A stretch of 64,000 bases of DNA, taken from Bradyrhizobium sp. RP6 (GTDB lineage: Bacteria > Pseudomonadota > Alphaproteobacteria > Rhizobiales > Xanthobacteraceae). The DNA lies in the NCBI RefSeq assembly GCF_003837805.1, contig NZ_RQIT01000003.1:1-64000 (forward strand). The letters run 5' to 3'. The notes beneath the pieces were generated by a model, which saw nothing but the letters and a program-made list of their open reading frames with translations, did no database searches and was not told where the DNA came from. Of this stretch, positions 8,341 through 18,379 are shown piece by piece (the first letter of the stretch is position 1; the number at the start of each line of letters is the position of its first letter). A program made the translations under genes and the position numbers.

Positions 8341-9624
8341 TCACGGCGCGCGCCAGCCGACGAGATCGATCAGGAGCAACGCGACGCTTGTAAATAGCCC
8401 CGCGACCGGCACCCACGCAGGCGCCAGGAACACGCCGGCAGGCGGCTTCGGTTCGCTCGCCTTGATCCGAAGAAGCGCGAGGTTGACCAGGGCAAAGACT
8501 CCAAGCGTCAGCCGCGAAGTCCATTCGGCCAATCCGGTCAGCGGAATGCCGAGCGCGAGGATCAGAATGGCGCCGACCCCAAAGAGGGTTGCAACCACCG
8601 GAGCACCGCTTTTGGCATTCACCCTCGCGAGAAGAGACGGAAGACTGCCCCGATCCGCCAGGCCGTACAGGACACGCCCGATCATGATCATGTGAACGAT
8701 GATGCCATTGAGCGTCGCCACCACCGCAATCGCGCTCAGCACCGAGAGAGGAAGCCCTGTCAGCCGCTGAAATACCAGGGCAAGAGGAGCCGATGAGCGC
8801 GCGAGCTCGGCCGGCGGCATGGCGACCACCGCAATCCAGACGACAGCAAAGTAGAGAAGCGCCGTCACGCCGAGGGTGATGAAGAGGGCCCAAGGCAGGG
8901 TCCGAGAAGGATTCTTCATTTCCTCGGAGATGTTCACCAAATGCTCGAACCCGATGAACGCAAATACGGCGAGCAGCGCGGTCTGTGCGATCCCCGTCCA
9001 GGCTGTCACGTCGGTCATGGGGGCCCACAACTCGGGCAGCCGCGAGACCAGGGCATCGCCCTGGAAGAGGCCGGCTGCTCCGATAATGAGGATCAATCCT
9101 CCGATTTCCACGACCGTCATCAGCCCAGCGAAGCTGATGGACTGAACCGCGGACAGGCAGGCGATCGCTCCCATCGCAAGCACGACGCCGGCGACGATCC
9201 AGGCCGAAGGCAGCGGCAAGAATACGCCGATATAGCCGGCGCTCCCAACGGTAATGGTTGCACCTGAAATCGTCGCTGCGGCGACCACGAGCAGCCCCGT
9301 GGCACCGCCGAGCCATTTGCGGTGAAATGCGGCCTGGACATAGGCCGCCTCGCTCGCCGCAACCGGCAGTCGGGTGCCCAATTCAGCAAAGGTGCCCGCG
9401 GTCAGGCCCATCACGACCGCAGCAGCGAGAAACGCCAGAGGCGCGTGCATCCCGCTCCGCGCGGCGGACGCCCCCACTAGGACGTAGATTCCGGCGCCGA
9501 TCGTCACGCCGAGCCCGTAGAGCACTGCGTGTGTGAGCGTGAGCGATCTGATCAGCTTTGTCGAACCGGGCGACACTCTCCTGATGGCAGGTTGCTGATT
9601 GGCATCTATTCCGACGTCCTGCAT
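8341..9624 (-). CDS. APC family amino acid permease
   Basis: 427-residue polytopic transporter of the amino acid-polyamine-organocation family. The first membrane segment carries YGLGVTIGAGIYVLVG, the family's helix-breaking GxG substrate site. About twelve hydrophobic segments follow, including the FAFIGFEHLVNISEEMKNPSRTLP stretch near residue 220, which is typical of the YfnA/cationic amino acid permease group. The start lies nine bases after the stop of the universal stress protein gene, so the two form one operon, probably under the FixK-type site at 10524. The substrate is unknown. Confidence 0.88.
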   Translation of the reverse strand: MQDVGIDANQQPAIRRVSPGSTKLIRSLTLTHAVLYGLGVTIGAGIYVLVGASAARSGMHAPLAFLAAAVVMGLTAGTFAELGTRLPVAASEAAYVQAAFHRKWLGGATGLLVVAAATISGATITVGSAGYIGVFLPLPSAWIVAGVVLAMGAIACLSAVQSISFAGLMTVVEIGGLILIIGAAGLFQGDALVSRLPELWAPMTDVTAWTGIAQTALLAVFAFIGFEHLVNISEEMKNPSRTLPWALFITLGVTALLYFAVVWIAVVAMPPAELARSSAPLALVFQRLTGLPLSVLSAIAVVATLNGIIVHMIMIGRVLYGLADRGSLPSLLARVNAKSGAPVVATLFGVGAILILALGIPLTGLAEWTSRLTLGVFALVNLALLRIKASEPKPPAGVFLAPAWVPVAGLFTSVALLLIDLVGWRAP

Positions 9625-9633
9625 GGCCAGGCG

Positions 9634-10473
9634 TCAATGCGAAAACAGAATCGGGATCGGCGGCTTGGCCAGCAGGCCCCTGGTCGCGCCGCCGAGCACG
9701 AATTCCCGCCACCGCGGCGTTCCGTACGCGCCCATCACGAGGACGTCGATGCCGCGAGACAGCACGTAGGCCTCGAGGACCTCGGCAATCGGCTTGCTGC
9801 CGGCATCGATCTCGTCCAGGACAACCTCGATGCCGTGACGAGCCAGGTTCTTCGCCAGTTCTTCGGCGGAATGTCTGGAATCCAGAGCCTTTTCATTCGT
9901 GACAGTCACGACGCGCACATATTTCGCCCTTTCGAGCAGAGGAAGCGCGTCGGAAACCGCTCGCGCAGCGGCGCGGCTGAAGTCCCAGGCCACGCTGACA
10001 GCATCGAGCTGGAACGGACGCGATCGCACGGCAGTGGGCAGGATCAGCGTCGGCCGCCCGGACTCGAAGATCACCTCCTCAGCGTGCCACCGATCATGGG
10101 ATTCCGGCACCGCCATGATCGTGAGATCGCGATGCCTTGCATAGTCGACCAGCAGTGCCGCCTCGCTGTAGGTTGTACATTGCTCGAAGATGGTCTCATG
10201 CCGAACGCCGGATTTCACGGCCGACGCTTCGAAGGCCGCGAGCAGCGCTTTTACATTCTGGCGGCTCTTGGCGGCCTCGCGCGCAACAAGGGCGGGTATG
10301 TCCAAGATGACATCCCCGAGCAAGCTCCCGCGCACTTCCGCATGGACTTCGCAGGAAATGGCTGCGAGGTGCGCATCCAGGACGGCGGCTATCGAAACCG
10401 CATGGTCGATCGCCGAGACCGGCGTCGGTTCCGGATAGCTCGCCAGGGTCAACAGAACATCCTTGAAAGCCAT
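9634..10473 (-). CDS. Universal stress protein (UspA family, tandem domain)
   Basis: 279-residue cytoplasmic protein made of two Usp-like halves. The N-terminus is MAFKDVLLTLASYPEPTP. The C-terminal half ends VLVMGAYGTPRWREFVLGG, matching the nucleotide-binding pattern G-2x-G-9x-G except that the residue after the last glycine is G rather than S or T. AAGGAGG sits just before the ATG. First gene of a two-gene operon with the APC permease. A FixK-type box centred 57 bases upstream suggests induction under low oxygen, as known for several rhizobial usp genes. Confidence 0.9.
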   Translation of the reverse strand: MAFKDVLLTLASYPEPTPVSAIDHAVSIAAVLDAHLAAISCEVHAEVRGSLLGDVILDIPALVAREAAKSRQNVKALLAAFEASAVKSGVRHETIFEQCTTYSEAALLVDYARHRDLTIMAVPESHDRWHAEEVIFESGRPTLILPTAVRSRPFQLDAVSVAWDFSRAAARAVSDALPLLERAKYVRVVTVTNEKALDSRHSAEELAKNLARHGIEVVLDEIDAGSKPIAEVLEAYVLSRGIDVLVMGAYGTPRWREFVLGGATRGLLAKPPIPILFSH

Positions 10474-10523
10474 GTATCCTCCTTTGACGAGCCGGAAGCC
10501 TAACGCCGTGAAGATCCCCTATC

Positions 10524-10537
10524 TTGATCGACCGCAA
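10524..10537 (-). promoter_or_regulatory. FixK/FNR-type box upstream of usp
   Basis: On the minus strand the site reads TTGCGGTCGATCAA. It fits the FixK2 pattern TTG(A/C)-N6-(T/G)CAA-like, with a perfect right half and a C variant in the left half. The centre is 57 bases upstream of the usp start, compatible with an activator at -41.5 and a short leader. Confidence 0.6.
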
Positions 10538-10682
10538 CCGATTCAGCCGAGATGGGTGTGGCAAAACGGCCTAGGCTCGAACGATGCCCCCGGAACGGAA
10601 GTGCCCTGGTTCGGCGCTGCTCGCTTTGCATGAGGGAGCCAGCGGAATGCCGGCTCGCGAATGCGCGCTTGGCCCATAAAAA

Positions 10683-10769
10683 GGCGTTGCCGCCGCGTTC
10701 TTCAATTCGGTTTGCCGTTTGCGATCAGGCCTGCGGCTGCGGCTCCAGGCCGGGATCCGGATCGGGCCG
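10683..10769 (-). repeat. Duplicated ftsH 3'-end fragment (copy A)
   Basis: 87 bases identical, except for one position, to 11981-12067. That segment comprises the last 14 codons and stop of ftsH plus the distal half of its terminator. In this copy the terminator's outer arm is lost, because identity starts at GGCG within the stem. The rest of the 410-base gap (10474-10883) holds the usp promoter side and the leader of the hydrolase gene, with no convincing gene. Confidence 0.9.
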
Positions 10770-10883
10770 CGGCCGCCGGCCTGAGCGCAGGGGATGTTCA
10801 CTTCTCGGTGCGAACTAACTTGCGAGCCGGCACGCCCGTTCTGCCATACGGTACTGTCCGATGCTCGAAGAGGAAGGTGTGTC

Positions 10884-11750
10884 ATGCTGCTTCGCAAGCT
10901 CTTCATCGCACTTCTCGTAACGGTCTCGATCACCACGGCGCACGCGGCGCCGCGATGGCTCGGCCTGCCGCCGACTCCAAGCCTGCCCAAGGCGACGCAG
11001 AGCGGCTTCGCTCCCGTCAATGGCATCAAGGTCTGGTATGCCGTATTCGGTCGCGGCCAGCCCGTTCTGTTGCTGCATGGCGGCCTCGCCAACGCCAACT
11101 ACTGGGGCCACCAGGTCCGCGCGCTGCAACGGCATTACCAGGTCATCGTCATGGAAAGCCGCGGCCATGGCCGCAGCAGCCGCAACCAGGAGCCGTATGG
11201 CTACGATTTGATGGCTTCGGACGTGATCGGGCTGCTCGATCATCTCGATATCAGGAAGGCCGCTATCGTCGGCTGGAGCGACGGCGCGATCATCGGCCTC
11301 GATATCGCCATGAAGCATCCGGAGCGGGTGAGCAGGCTGTTCGCCTTCGCGGCGAACTCGGACCCGTCAGGCGTCGCGGATATTGCGTCAAGCGACGTCT
11401 TCAATGCTTACATCGCCAGGGCCGGAGAGGAGTACAAGCGCCTTTCGCCGACCCCGACCGAATATAAGGGGTTCGTCGCGGAGATCACCAAGATGTGGGA
11501 GAGCCAGCCGAAGTGGACGGCTTCGGACCTTGCGACGATCAAGGTGCCGACCTGGATCGTGGACGGCGATCACGACGAGGCGATCAAGCGCGAGAACACC
11601 GAGTTCATGGCCGCGAGCATTCCGGGCGCCGGCCTCTTGATCCAGCCAGATGTCAGCCACTTCTCGTTCCTGCAGGATCCAGAACAGTTCAACGACGACG
11701 TGCTGCGTTTCCTCGCCCGTGGCGCCAAGCCCGGAGCGGCGACGAAGTGA
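10884..11750 (+). CDS. Secreted alpha/beta hydrolase
   Basis: 288-residue alpha/beta-hydrolase-fold protein with a Sec signal peptide (MLLRKLFIALLVTVSITTAHA). Visible elements are the oxyanion LLLHGGLAN near residue 65, the nucleophile elbow GWSDG near 130 (Ser), an acid in VDGDHDE near 226, and a catalytic-type His in DVSHFSF near 258. The ATG at 10884 has AGGAAGG in place, and the frame's upstream extension to 10794 is not part of the signal peptide. The gene lies exactly between two copies of an ftsH 3'-end repeat, which suggests it entered this locus by duplication or insertion. The substrate is unknown. Confidence 0.85.
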   Translation: MLLRKLFIALLVTVSITTAHAAPRWLGLPPTPSLPKATQSGFAPVNGIKVWYAVFGRGQPVLLLHGGLANANYWGHQVRALQRHYQVIVMESRGHGRSSRNQEPYGYDLMASDVIGLLDHLDIRKAAIVGWSDGAIIGLDIAMKHPERVSRLFAFAANSDPSGVADIASSDVFNAYIARAGEEYKRLSPTPTEYKGFVAEITKMWESQPKWTASDLATIKVPTWIVDGDHDEAIKRENTEFMAASIPGAGLLIQPDVSHFSFLQDPEQFNDDVLRFLARGAKPGAATK

Positions 11751-11794
11751 GGAGATCGCAGGCGGGGCAAAGCGGACTTGTCCCGCCGTAGCTC

Positions 11795-11898
11795 TAGAGC
11801 CTTTCCCGTTCCGACCGAATCGGAACGGGGCTCCAGATTCCTGTCTTGACGCGTTTTCTTGACGCGAACCGGCGTCCACTTCGCTCGAAAACGCTCTA
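11795..11898. repeat. 104-bp dispersed intergenic repeat (copy 1)
   Basis: Begins TAGAGC and ends CGCTCTA. It contains an inverted CCGTTCCGA...TCGGAACGGGG and a GACGCGTTTTCTTGACGCG motif. Copy 2 with the same layout is at 23794-23897. It lies between the hydrolase stop and the ftsH terminator. Confidence 0.8.
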
Positions 11899-11969
11899 AC
11901 AGCGAAGGTAGAGCCGCGCTGCCTCCGGGGCACGGGATTGAACTTCGAGGCGCAGATCGCCGCCGCCCC

Positions 11970-11997
11970 AAAAAAAACGCGGCGTTGCCGCCGCGTT
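11970..11997 (-). terminator. Rho-independent terminator of ftsH
   Basis: 9-bp perfect stem AACGCGGCG/CGCCGCGTT (11976-11984 with 11989-11997) and a four-base loop. On the minus strand it is followed by eight Ts. It lies 25 bases after the ftsH stop. Confidence 0.88.
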
Positions 11998-12022
11998 CTT
12001 CAATTCGGTTTGCCGCTTGCGA

Positions 12023-13945
<1,923 letters not shown>

Positions 13946-14222
13946 CGATCTTCCTTCGTGGTCGCGCGGATCGCGACCCTGATCCTTGGGCAGTGGCTTT
14001 GGTCAATGCGAGGAAATCCCAAGGAATCCTCATCGTTAGACGGATACAATTTAGGTGCCGCCCCGGTCGCTGCCAAGGGAACGAGGTGGGACTATTTATC
14101 CCATCTTAGCGCGATTCCCGCGCAAATAATGGCGCCCGATCGGGGGTTTTTCCGGCCTGGTTAAGGTGGCCTGACGCTGCGGAGGCGAAACGGCCGGTGT
14201 CATGATCCGCCCTCATTCGTGC

Positions 14223-15311
14223 TCACCTCCCGGTGCGCCGCCGGGCCGGTGCCGGCGCGATGTGGATACGCCCGCCGGCAAGGCTGATCAAGGCTCCCGC
14301 GAGGGTCTGCTTCAGGGCCGGCCGGCCGGTCGCGCGGGCGCGGAGACTTGCCGCCATGTCCTGGTTCAATATGTCCTGGTCCAATATGGCCTGGTCCAAT
14401 GCGGACATCAGGGTTTCGACCTTGCCGAGTTCCGCCGGCCCCTCATGTCCGAGCGCGTTGATGGCCCGCAGCAGGAGCCGCAGCCGGACCTCTTCGGGCA
14501 GAGCCGCAAAAGCCGAGGCCTCGAAGCTTCGGACGCCTTCTTGCGGCGCAACGCCGCGATCCCGCAAACGGAGGAAGCGCTCGGCGCCGTCGGCCAGCAC
14601 CTCGACCGCAGCATTGGCCCGCGCCAGCCTTGCCGCGAGCCGCGCCAGATTTCTGCTATCGCCGCCCTCCGCCGCGAGAAGCGGCAGCAGCGCGCGCAGC
14701 CGCGGCCGGGTGAAGGCGGTGTCCCGGTTGGTGGGATCCTCGGCAAAGCCGACCTTCGCCCGCCTCAGGGTCGCGATCAGCTGCGACTTGGGAACATCGA
14801 GCAGCGGACGTGCCAGCACGATTCCGTCGCGCTCGCTGAGGGGAGCCATGGCCGACAAGCCGGCAAGCCCGCTGCCGCGGAACAGGCGCATCAACAGCGT
14901 CTCGGCCTGGTCGTCGCGGGTGTGGGCGGTCAGCACGTGGCTCGCACCGGCGGCACGCGCGGCCTCGGCGAGCAGGCGGTAGCGGGCCTCGCGCGCTGCC
15001 GCAGGCAGCCCCGTCTTCGGCTTTGCGCCGCGCCAGCGCAGGGTCCGGTGAGGCAATCCGAGTTCGGCGGCGAGTCGCTTGACCTCGCGCGCCTCGCGCG
15101 CCGCCTCTCGCCGCAGGCCGTGATCGATCGTGACGACGGTGAGAAGCGGGCCGCGCGCGAGGCTGCGCCGCCAGCGTGCCGCAAGCCACATCAGCGCGAC
15201 CGAGTCCGGCCCGCCGGACACGGCGAGCACCAGCGCGGGCGTAGCTTTCAGGCCGGCGAAGAGCCGTCTCGCCTCGCGCGCCGAGATTGGAGAATTGTCG
15301 TCCTCTGACAT
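14223..15311 (-). CDS. tilS: tRNA(Ile)-lysidine synthase
   Basis: Converts the wobble cytidine of the tRNA(Ile) CAU anticodon to lysidine using ATP and lysine, an essential decoding step. It has 362 residues, shorter than the E. coli enzyme but similar to other alphaproteobacterial forms that lack the full C-terminal domain. The N-type ATP-pyrophosphatase loop SGGPDS is at residues 32-37, followed by DHGLR and the HTRDDQAETLLMRLFRGSGLAGL signature near 135. A small repeated stretch (ILDQDILNQDM) lies near the C-terminus. It sits between cpoB and ftsH, the usual rhizobial order. The 277-base gap to ftsH (13946-14222) shows no other gene. Confidence 0.94.
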   Translation of the reverse strand: MSEDDNSPISAREARRLFAGLKATPALVLAVSGGPDSVALMWLAARWRRSLARGPLLTVVTIDHGLRREAAREAREVKRLAAELGLPHRTLRWRGAKPKTGLPAAAREARYRLLAEAARAAGASHVLTAHTRDDQAETLLMRLFRGSGLAGLSAMAPLSERDGIVLARPLLDVPKSQLIATLRRAKVGFAEDPTNRDTAFTRPRLRALLPLLAAEGGDSRNLARLAARLARANAAVEVLADGAERFLRLRDRGVAPQEGVRSFEASAFAALPEEVRLRLLLRAINALGHEGPAELGKVETLMSALDQAILDQDILNQDMAASLRARATGRPALKQTLAGALISLAGGRIHIAPAPARRRTGR

Positions 15312-15480
15312 GACGCGGCCCTGACAGTCGCAGACTGTTTAGCGCAGGGCGATGCGCATTGTCAGCGCCTGGACGCGGCATCGGCACGGGGTAAGCCTTG
15401 GTCGGATCGACCCGAGCCGATGGTTCACCTCTCCGGGTGGGGAGAGCTGAAACTGCGGACAGCCGGCGGCGCTCAACTTT

Positions 15481-16539
15481 CTAGCACTTCACCCGCTTCT
15501 GCTCGCGATCGACCGCCGCTTTGACGCCGGTGGAGGCGCGCGGATATTTGCGGCCGACCTCGCCGAAGGCGGCGCAGGCGGCCTCCTTCTCCTTCAGCGC
15601 GGCGAGCGACTGGCCGAGCCGCAGCAGCGCATCCGGCGCCTTGGCCGATTTTTCGTATTTGGTGGTGACGGCGAGGAAGGCTTCCGCGGAGTCGCGATAT
15701 TGCTGGCGCTGGAAGTAGCTCTCGCCGAGCCAGTATTGCGCATCCCCGACGAGCGGGTCGCTCGGAAATTTCTGCGCAAAGTTCTTCATGGTCTGCTCGG
15801 CAAGCGCATAGTCCTTGCGCTGCATGTAGCCGATGCCGAGGTCGAACTCGTCGCGCGGCGTCGCCGAGGGCGGCAGGGTGGTCAGGCCGGCGCCGCCGGC
15901 CGGCGCAGGATAGCCGGATTGGGCCGGCGGATAGCCGGGCTGCGCGGCTGGCGGCACGCCTTGCTGGTAGCGGGGGCTGGTGTTGGCGAGGTCGAGCGGC
16001 TCGCCCGGGTTGCGGCCGCCGGCACCGGCTCCCGCCGGCAGCGGCTGCTGTCCGCCGCCGAGCGCGCGCGGCGCGCCCGGCGCGTTCGGGTTCTGGCTCG
16101 GATCGAACGCATCGCCGCGCCGGCGCATGCCGGGTGCACCGGGCACCGGCTGCTCCTGAAGGATCGGCGCCGGGGCGGCGATCTGCGGCTGCTCGTAATT
16201 CGGCTGCACGGCCGGCTGCTGCTGGCGATAGCCCGGCGTGGCCTGGGTTGGTGCGATTTGAGCGGGCGGCATCGCTGCAACGTTCGGCGCCTGGGCGGGC
16301 GCGCCTTGCGCGCCGCCTTCGAGCGTCCGCAGCCGCTCCTCGAGCTGGCGATTGCGGTATTGGAGCTCCTCGTTCTGTCCGGTGAGCTGGCGGAGCTGGT
16401 TCTCCAGCCGCTCGATCCGCATCTCGGGGTCGGCATCATCCGACTGCGCGAAGACCGGCTGCGCAAGTGCGGGCGAGCACAAAGAGAGCAGCGCGGCGGT
16501 CGCCACGGTGCCGGTAAAGACCTTGAATCTGGATGACAT
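15481..16539 (-). CDS. cpoB: Cell division coordinator CpoB (YbgF), Tol-Pal associated
   Basis: Periplasmic protein that links outer-membrane constriction by Tol-Pal with septal peptidoglycan synthesis. It has 352 residues: signal peptide (MSSRFKVFTGTVATAALLSL...), a coiled-coil trimerisation helix at about 38-75 (RIERLENQLRQLTGQNEELQ), a long Pro/Gln/Ala-rich linker to about 230, then TPR repeats to the end (AEQTMKNFAQKFPSDP, AQYWLGESYF). The ATG at 16539 starts the signal peptide. The frame remains open to 16938, but that extension reads through the antisense of pal and is rejected. The Pro-rich linker is unusually long compared with E. coli. Confidence 0.92.
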   Translation of the reverse strand: MSSRFKVFTGTVATAALLSLCSPALAQPVFAQSDDADPEMRIERLENQLRQLTGQNEELQYRNRQLEERLRTLEGGAQGAPAQAPNVAAMPPAQIAPTQATPGYRQQQPAVQPNYEQPQIAAPAPILQEQPVPGAPGMRRRGDAFDPSQNPNAPGAPRALGGGQQPLPAGAGAGGRNPGEPLDLANTSPRYQQGVPPAAQPGYPPAQSGYPAPAGGAGLTTLPPSATPRDEFDLGIGYMQRKDYALAEQTMKNFAQKFPSDPLVGDAQYWLGESYFQRQQYRDSAEAFLAVTTKYEKSAKAPDALLRLGQSLAALKEKEAACAAFGEVGRKYPRASTGVKAAVDREQKRVKC

Positions 16540-16655
16540 CTTGCCCTGACGACAAAAGCGAAATGGCCTGCGACGGAACATTCGACGCACCCCACATTGA
16601 AGTGGAGTACGCCAAAAATGTGACTGGTACAAAGCGGTTTCTGTCACAGAATCCT

Positions 16656-16686
16656 GAAACGAAACCGGCGCCCGAGAGGGCGCCGG
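16656..16686 (-). terminator. Hairpin between pal and cpoB
   Basis: Perfect 9-bp GC stem CCGGCGCCC/GGGCGCCGG (16665-16673 with 16678-16686) and a GAGA loop. On the minus strand it is followed by TTTCGTTTC, a weak T-rich tail. It probably attenuates rather than fully stops transcription from pal into cpoB. Confidence 0.6.
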
Positions 16687-16726
16687 CATAGTCGATTTCC
16701 GAAGCTGAACGGCGCCTGACTGAACG

Positions 16727-17215
16727 TCAGGAGCTCGCGTTGAGCACCGTGACGGCGCGACGGTTCTGCGACCAGCAGGAGATGTCGTTACAGACGGCGA
16801 CCGGCCGTTCCTTGCCGTAGGAGATCGTGCGCATGCGGTTCGGATCGATGCCGCGCGAGGCCAGGAACGAGCGCACCGACTGGGCCCTCCTTGCGCCGAG
16901 CGCGATGTTGTATTCCCGGGTGCCGCGCTCGTCGGCATGACCTTCGATGGTGAAGCTGTAGCGCGGATAGGTCTGGAGCCACTGCGCCTGCTTCTCCAGG
17001 GTCACGATCGCTTGCGGGGTCAGGTCGGTCTGGTCGCTTTCGAAGAACACGCGGTCACCCACGTTGACGACGAAATCCTGCTGGCTGCCGGGCGTCGCCG
17101 CATTGGCCATCGCATCCGTCGCGGCATTCTTGTTGGCGCAGGCGCCCATCGACAGCGCGACGGCAAGCACCGCGACCAGCTTCAATCCCTGGAGGATACG
17201 CATAGGATGTTTCAT
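16727..17215 (-). CDS. pal: Peptidoglycan-associated lipoprotein Pal
   Basis: Outer-membrane lipoprotein that binds peptidoglycan and pairs with TolB to constrict the outer membrane at division. It has 162 residues. The signal peptide ends with the lipobox SMGAC, so Cys26 is acylated. The OmpA-like domain at about 50-160 carries YSFTIEGHADERGTREYN and ALGARRAQSVRSFL, the diaminopimelate-binding region. GGAGG lies seven bases before the ATG at 17215. Unlike the usual adjacent tolB-pal arrangement, two extra genes lie between tolB and pal here. Confidence 0.96.
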   Translation of the reverse strand: MKHPMRILQGLKLVAVLAVALSMGACANKNAATDAMANAATPGSQQDFVVNVGDRVFFESDQTDLTPQAIVTLEKQAQWLQTYPRYSFTIEGHADERGTREYNIALGARRAQSVRSFLASRGIDPNRMRTISYGKERPVAVCNDISCWSQNRRAVTVLNASS

Positions 17216-17281
17216 TCCGGAGCCTCCACGCTCACGTTTAGTCCACTGCTGTCCGGTCTACAGGGGGTTGGTTAAGCGAAC

Positions 17282-17303
17282 GTTCCGTCAACCTTGACGG
17301 AAC
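17282..17303. promoter_or_regulatory. Perfect 22-bp palindrome upstream of pal
   Basis: GTTCCGTCAA-CC-TTGACGGAAC, ten-base perfect arms separated by two bases, 67-88 bases before the pal start. The two-base gap would make a poor RNA hairpin, so a dimeric DNA-binding protein site is more likely. A near-CtrA site, TTAA-N7-TAAA, lies further upstream at 17355-17369. Confidence 0.5.
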
Positions 17304-17459
17304 CTTGCCTCAGCCGCTCAAATGCCCCCAATCAGCGAAAAGCAACCGCCATGGTTAATGAGTTGTAAATGTGGCGCGAGGGTGAAGGCAAGCCGTGCCG
17401 GCCGGCAAAAACGCCGGCTTCTGCTGGAATTTTGGGCCGAGACGAGAAGAGTGGTCGCC

Positions 17460-18221
17460 CTAGTAGGCCGAACCAACTGCTGGAGCCACCACATCCAGGT
17501 TCCGCGACGTGGCCAGCAGCGCCGGCCGCGTAGCAACCTGGCGAGGGGTGCTGCGCGTAAACAGCATGCGCCGCTCAAACGCGCTGGAGCGCATGATCGG
17601 AAAGCGCGTCAGGATCTTTTCCCGGACCTTGGGATAATCCGAGGCCATGAGCACGGCCTTCTTCGTCGGCCAGCCCGGAAATGAACGCGGCTCAGTGAGC
17701 GTCTCGGACAGGAACACGCGGCGGTAGAACGCCTGATGATCGGTCCGCACCATCGAGAGCCCGACATCGGCATTGAAATGCTCGCAGGCAACGAAGGGAA
17801 GCCGGACAGTCAGATAAGGCAGTTCGGGGAATCGCTGCTGCATTTCGGGATCGGCAACGAATCGACACGGATCGACAAAAACCTCGCCCCGGTCCAGGCG
17901 AGGGTGCAGGACGTCGCCGAACACCTCCGTGGTGTAGGACATCCGCCATTCGGACGTCAGAACGTGGATGCGAACGGCACTGCAGAGTTCGTCGTCGACG
18001 TAGACGCCGAAATTCCAGACGTTGGGCGCGTCGTCGAAACGGTCCGTCACCCGCTCCGACTCCGACGGAGGGATCAGTCCGGCCTGCAGATAGGCGCGGT
18101 AGCGCATCAGGTACAGGCTGTCTTTGTCCTCGGGAGTTTCGATGAGTCGGTAATCGATGCGGTCAAACAACGCGGCGCCGCGTGGAAGGAGCGCCGCGCT
18201 CGGTTCGGCTCCGGACTTCAT
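17460..18221 (-). CDS. FeeM-like N-acyl amino acid synthase / autoinducer-synthase-fold acyltransferase
   Basis: 253-residue cytoplasmic protein. Residues 38-75 read LYLMRYRAYLQAGLIPPSES then VTDRFDDAPNVWNFGVYVDD, followed by ELCSAVRIHVLT and GEVFVDPCRFVAD. This order (RYRAY, D-x-FD, a strand with CSAVRIH, then an acidic-VDPCRFV stretch) is the layout of the FeeM/AHL-synthase group of GNAT-fold enzymes. These join an acyl-ACP chain to an amino acid. The Arg-rich tail (170-253) is family-variable. AGAGG precedes the ATG, and an exact CtrA-type box lies 43 bases upstream. No biosynthetic partner genes are nearby. The acyl chain and acceptor are unknown; another acyltransferase activity is possible. 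Confidence 0.62.
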   Translation of the reverse strand: MKSGAEPSAALLPRGAALFDRIDYRLIETPEDKDSLYLMRYRAYLQAGLIPPSESERVTDRFDDAPNVWNFGVYVDDELCSAVRIHVLTSEWRMSYTTEVFGDVLHPRLDRGEVFVDPCRFVADPEMQQRFPELPYLTVRLPFVACEHFNADVGLSMVRTDHQAFYRRVFLSETLTEPRSFPGWPTKKAVLMASDYPKVREKILTRFPIMRSSAFERRMLFTRSTPRQVATRPALLATSRNLDVVAPAVGSAY

Positions 18222-18263
18222 CTGCTACCTCTACTCCAAGCAACTTCCGCGAGTAGCAGCAGA

Positions 18264-18278
18264 TTAATGGTTCGTTAA
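18264..18278. promoter_or_regulatory. CtrA-type box upstream of the FeeM-like gene
   Basis: TTAA-TGGTTCG-TTAA is an exact match to the CtrA consensus TTAA-N7-TTAA. It is 43-57 bases before the start codon at 18221. A further TTAA lies about 30 bases upstream in an AT-rich stretch. Confidence 0.55.
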
Positions 18279-18379
18279 CGAAATTGCAAAGCCTTAGAAT
18301 TATTAGGGTTAACTTTACGGGCCCGCATAACTACGGAGCCGCCGAGAACCGACTGCGATGAAGAAGCCGCCAGAAGGGA

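Noticed and set aside
10571..11098. A 175-codon minus-strand frame over the repeat and hydrolase start
   Set aside because: It crosses the ftsH repeat in a non-FtsH frame and the antisense of the hydrolase signal peptide; no start signals.
15429..15446. Hairpin CTCTCC/GGAGAG between cpoB and tilS
   Set aside because: Only a six-base stem with no T-run; too weak to call a terminator.
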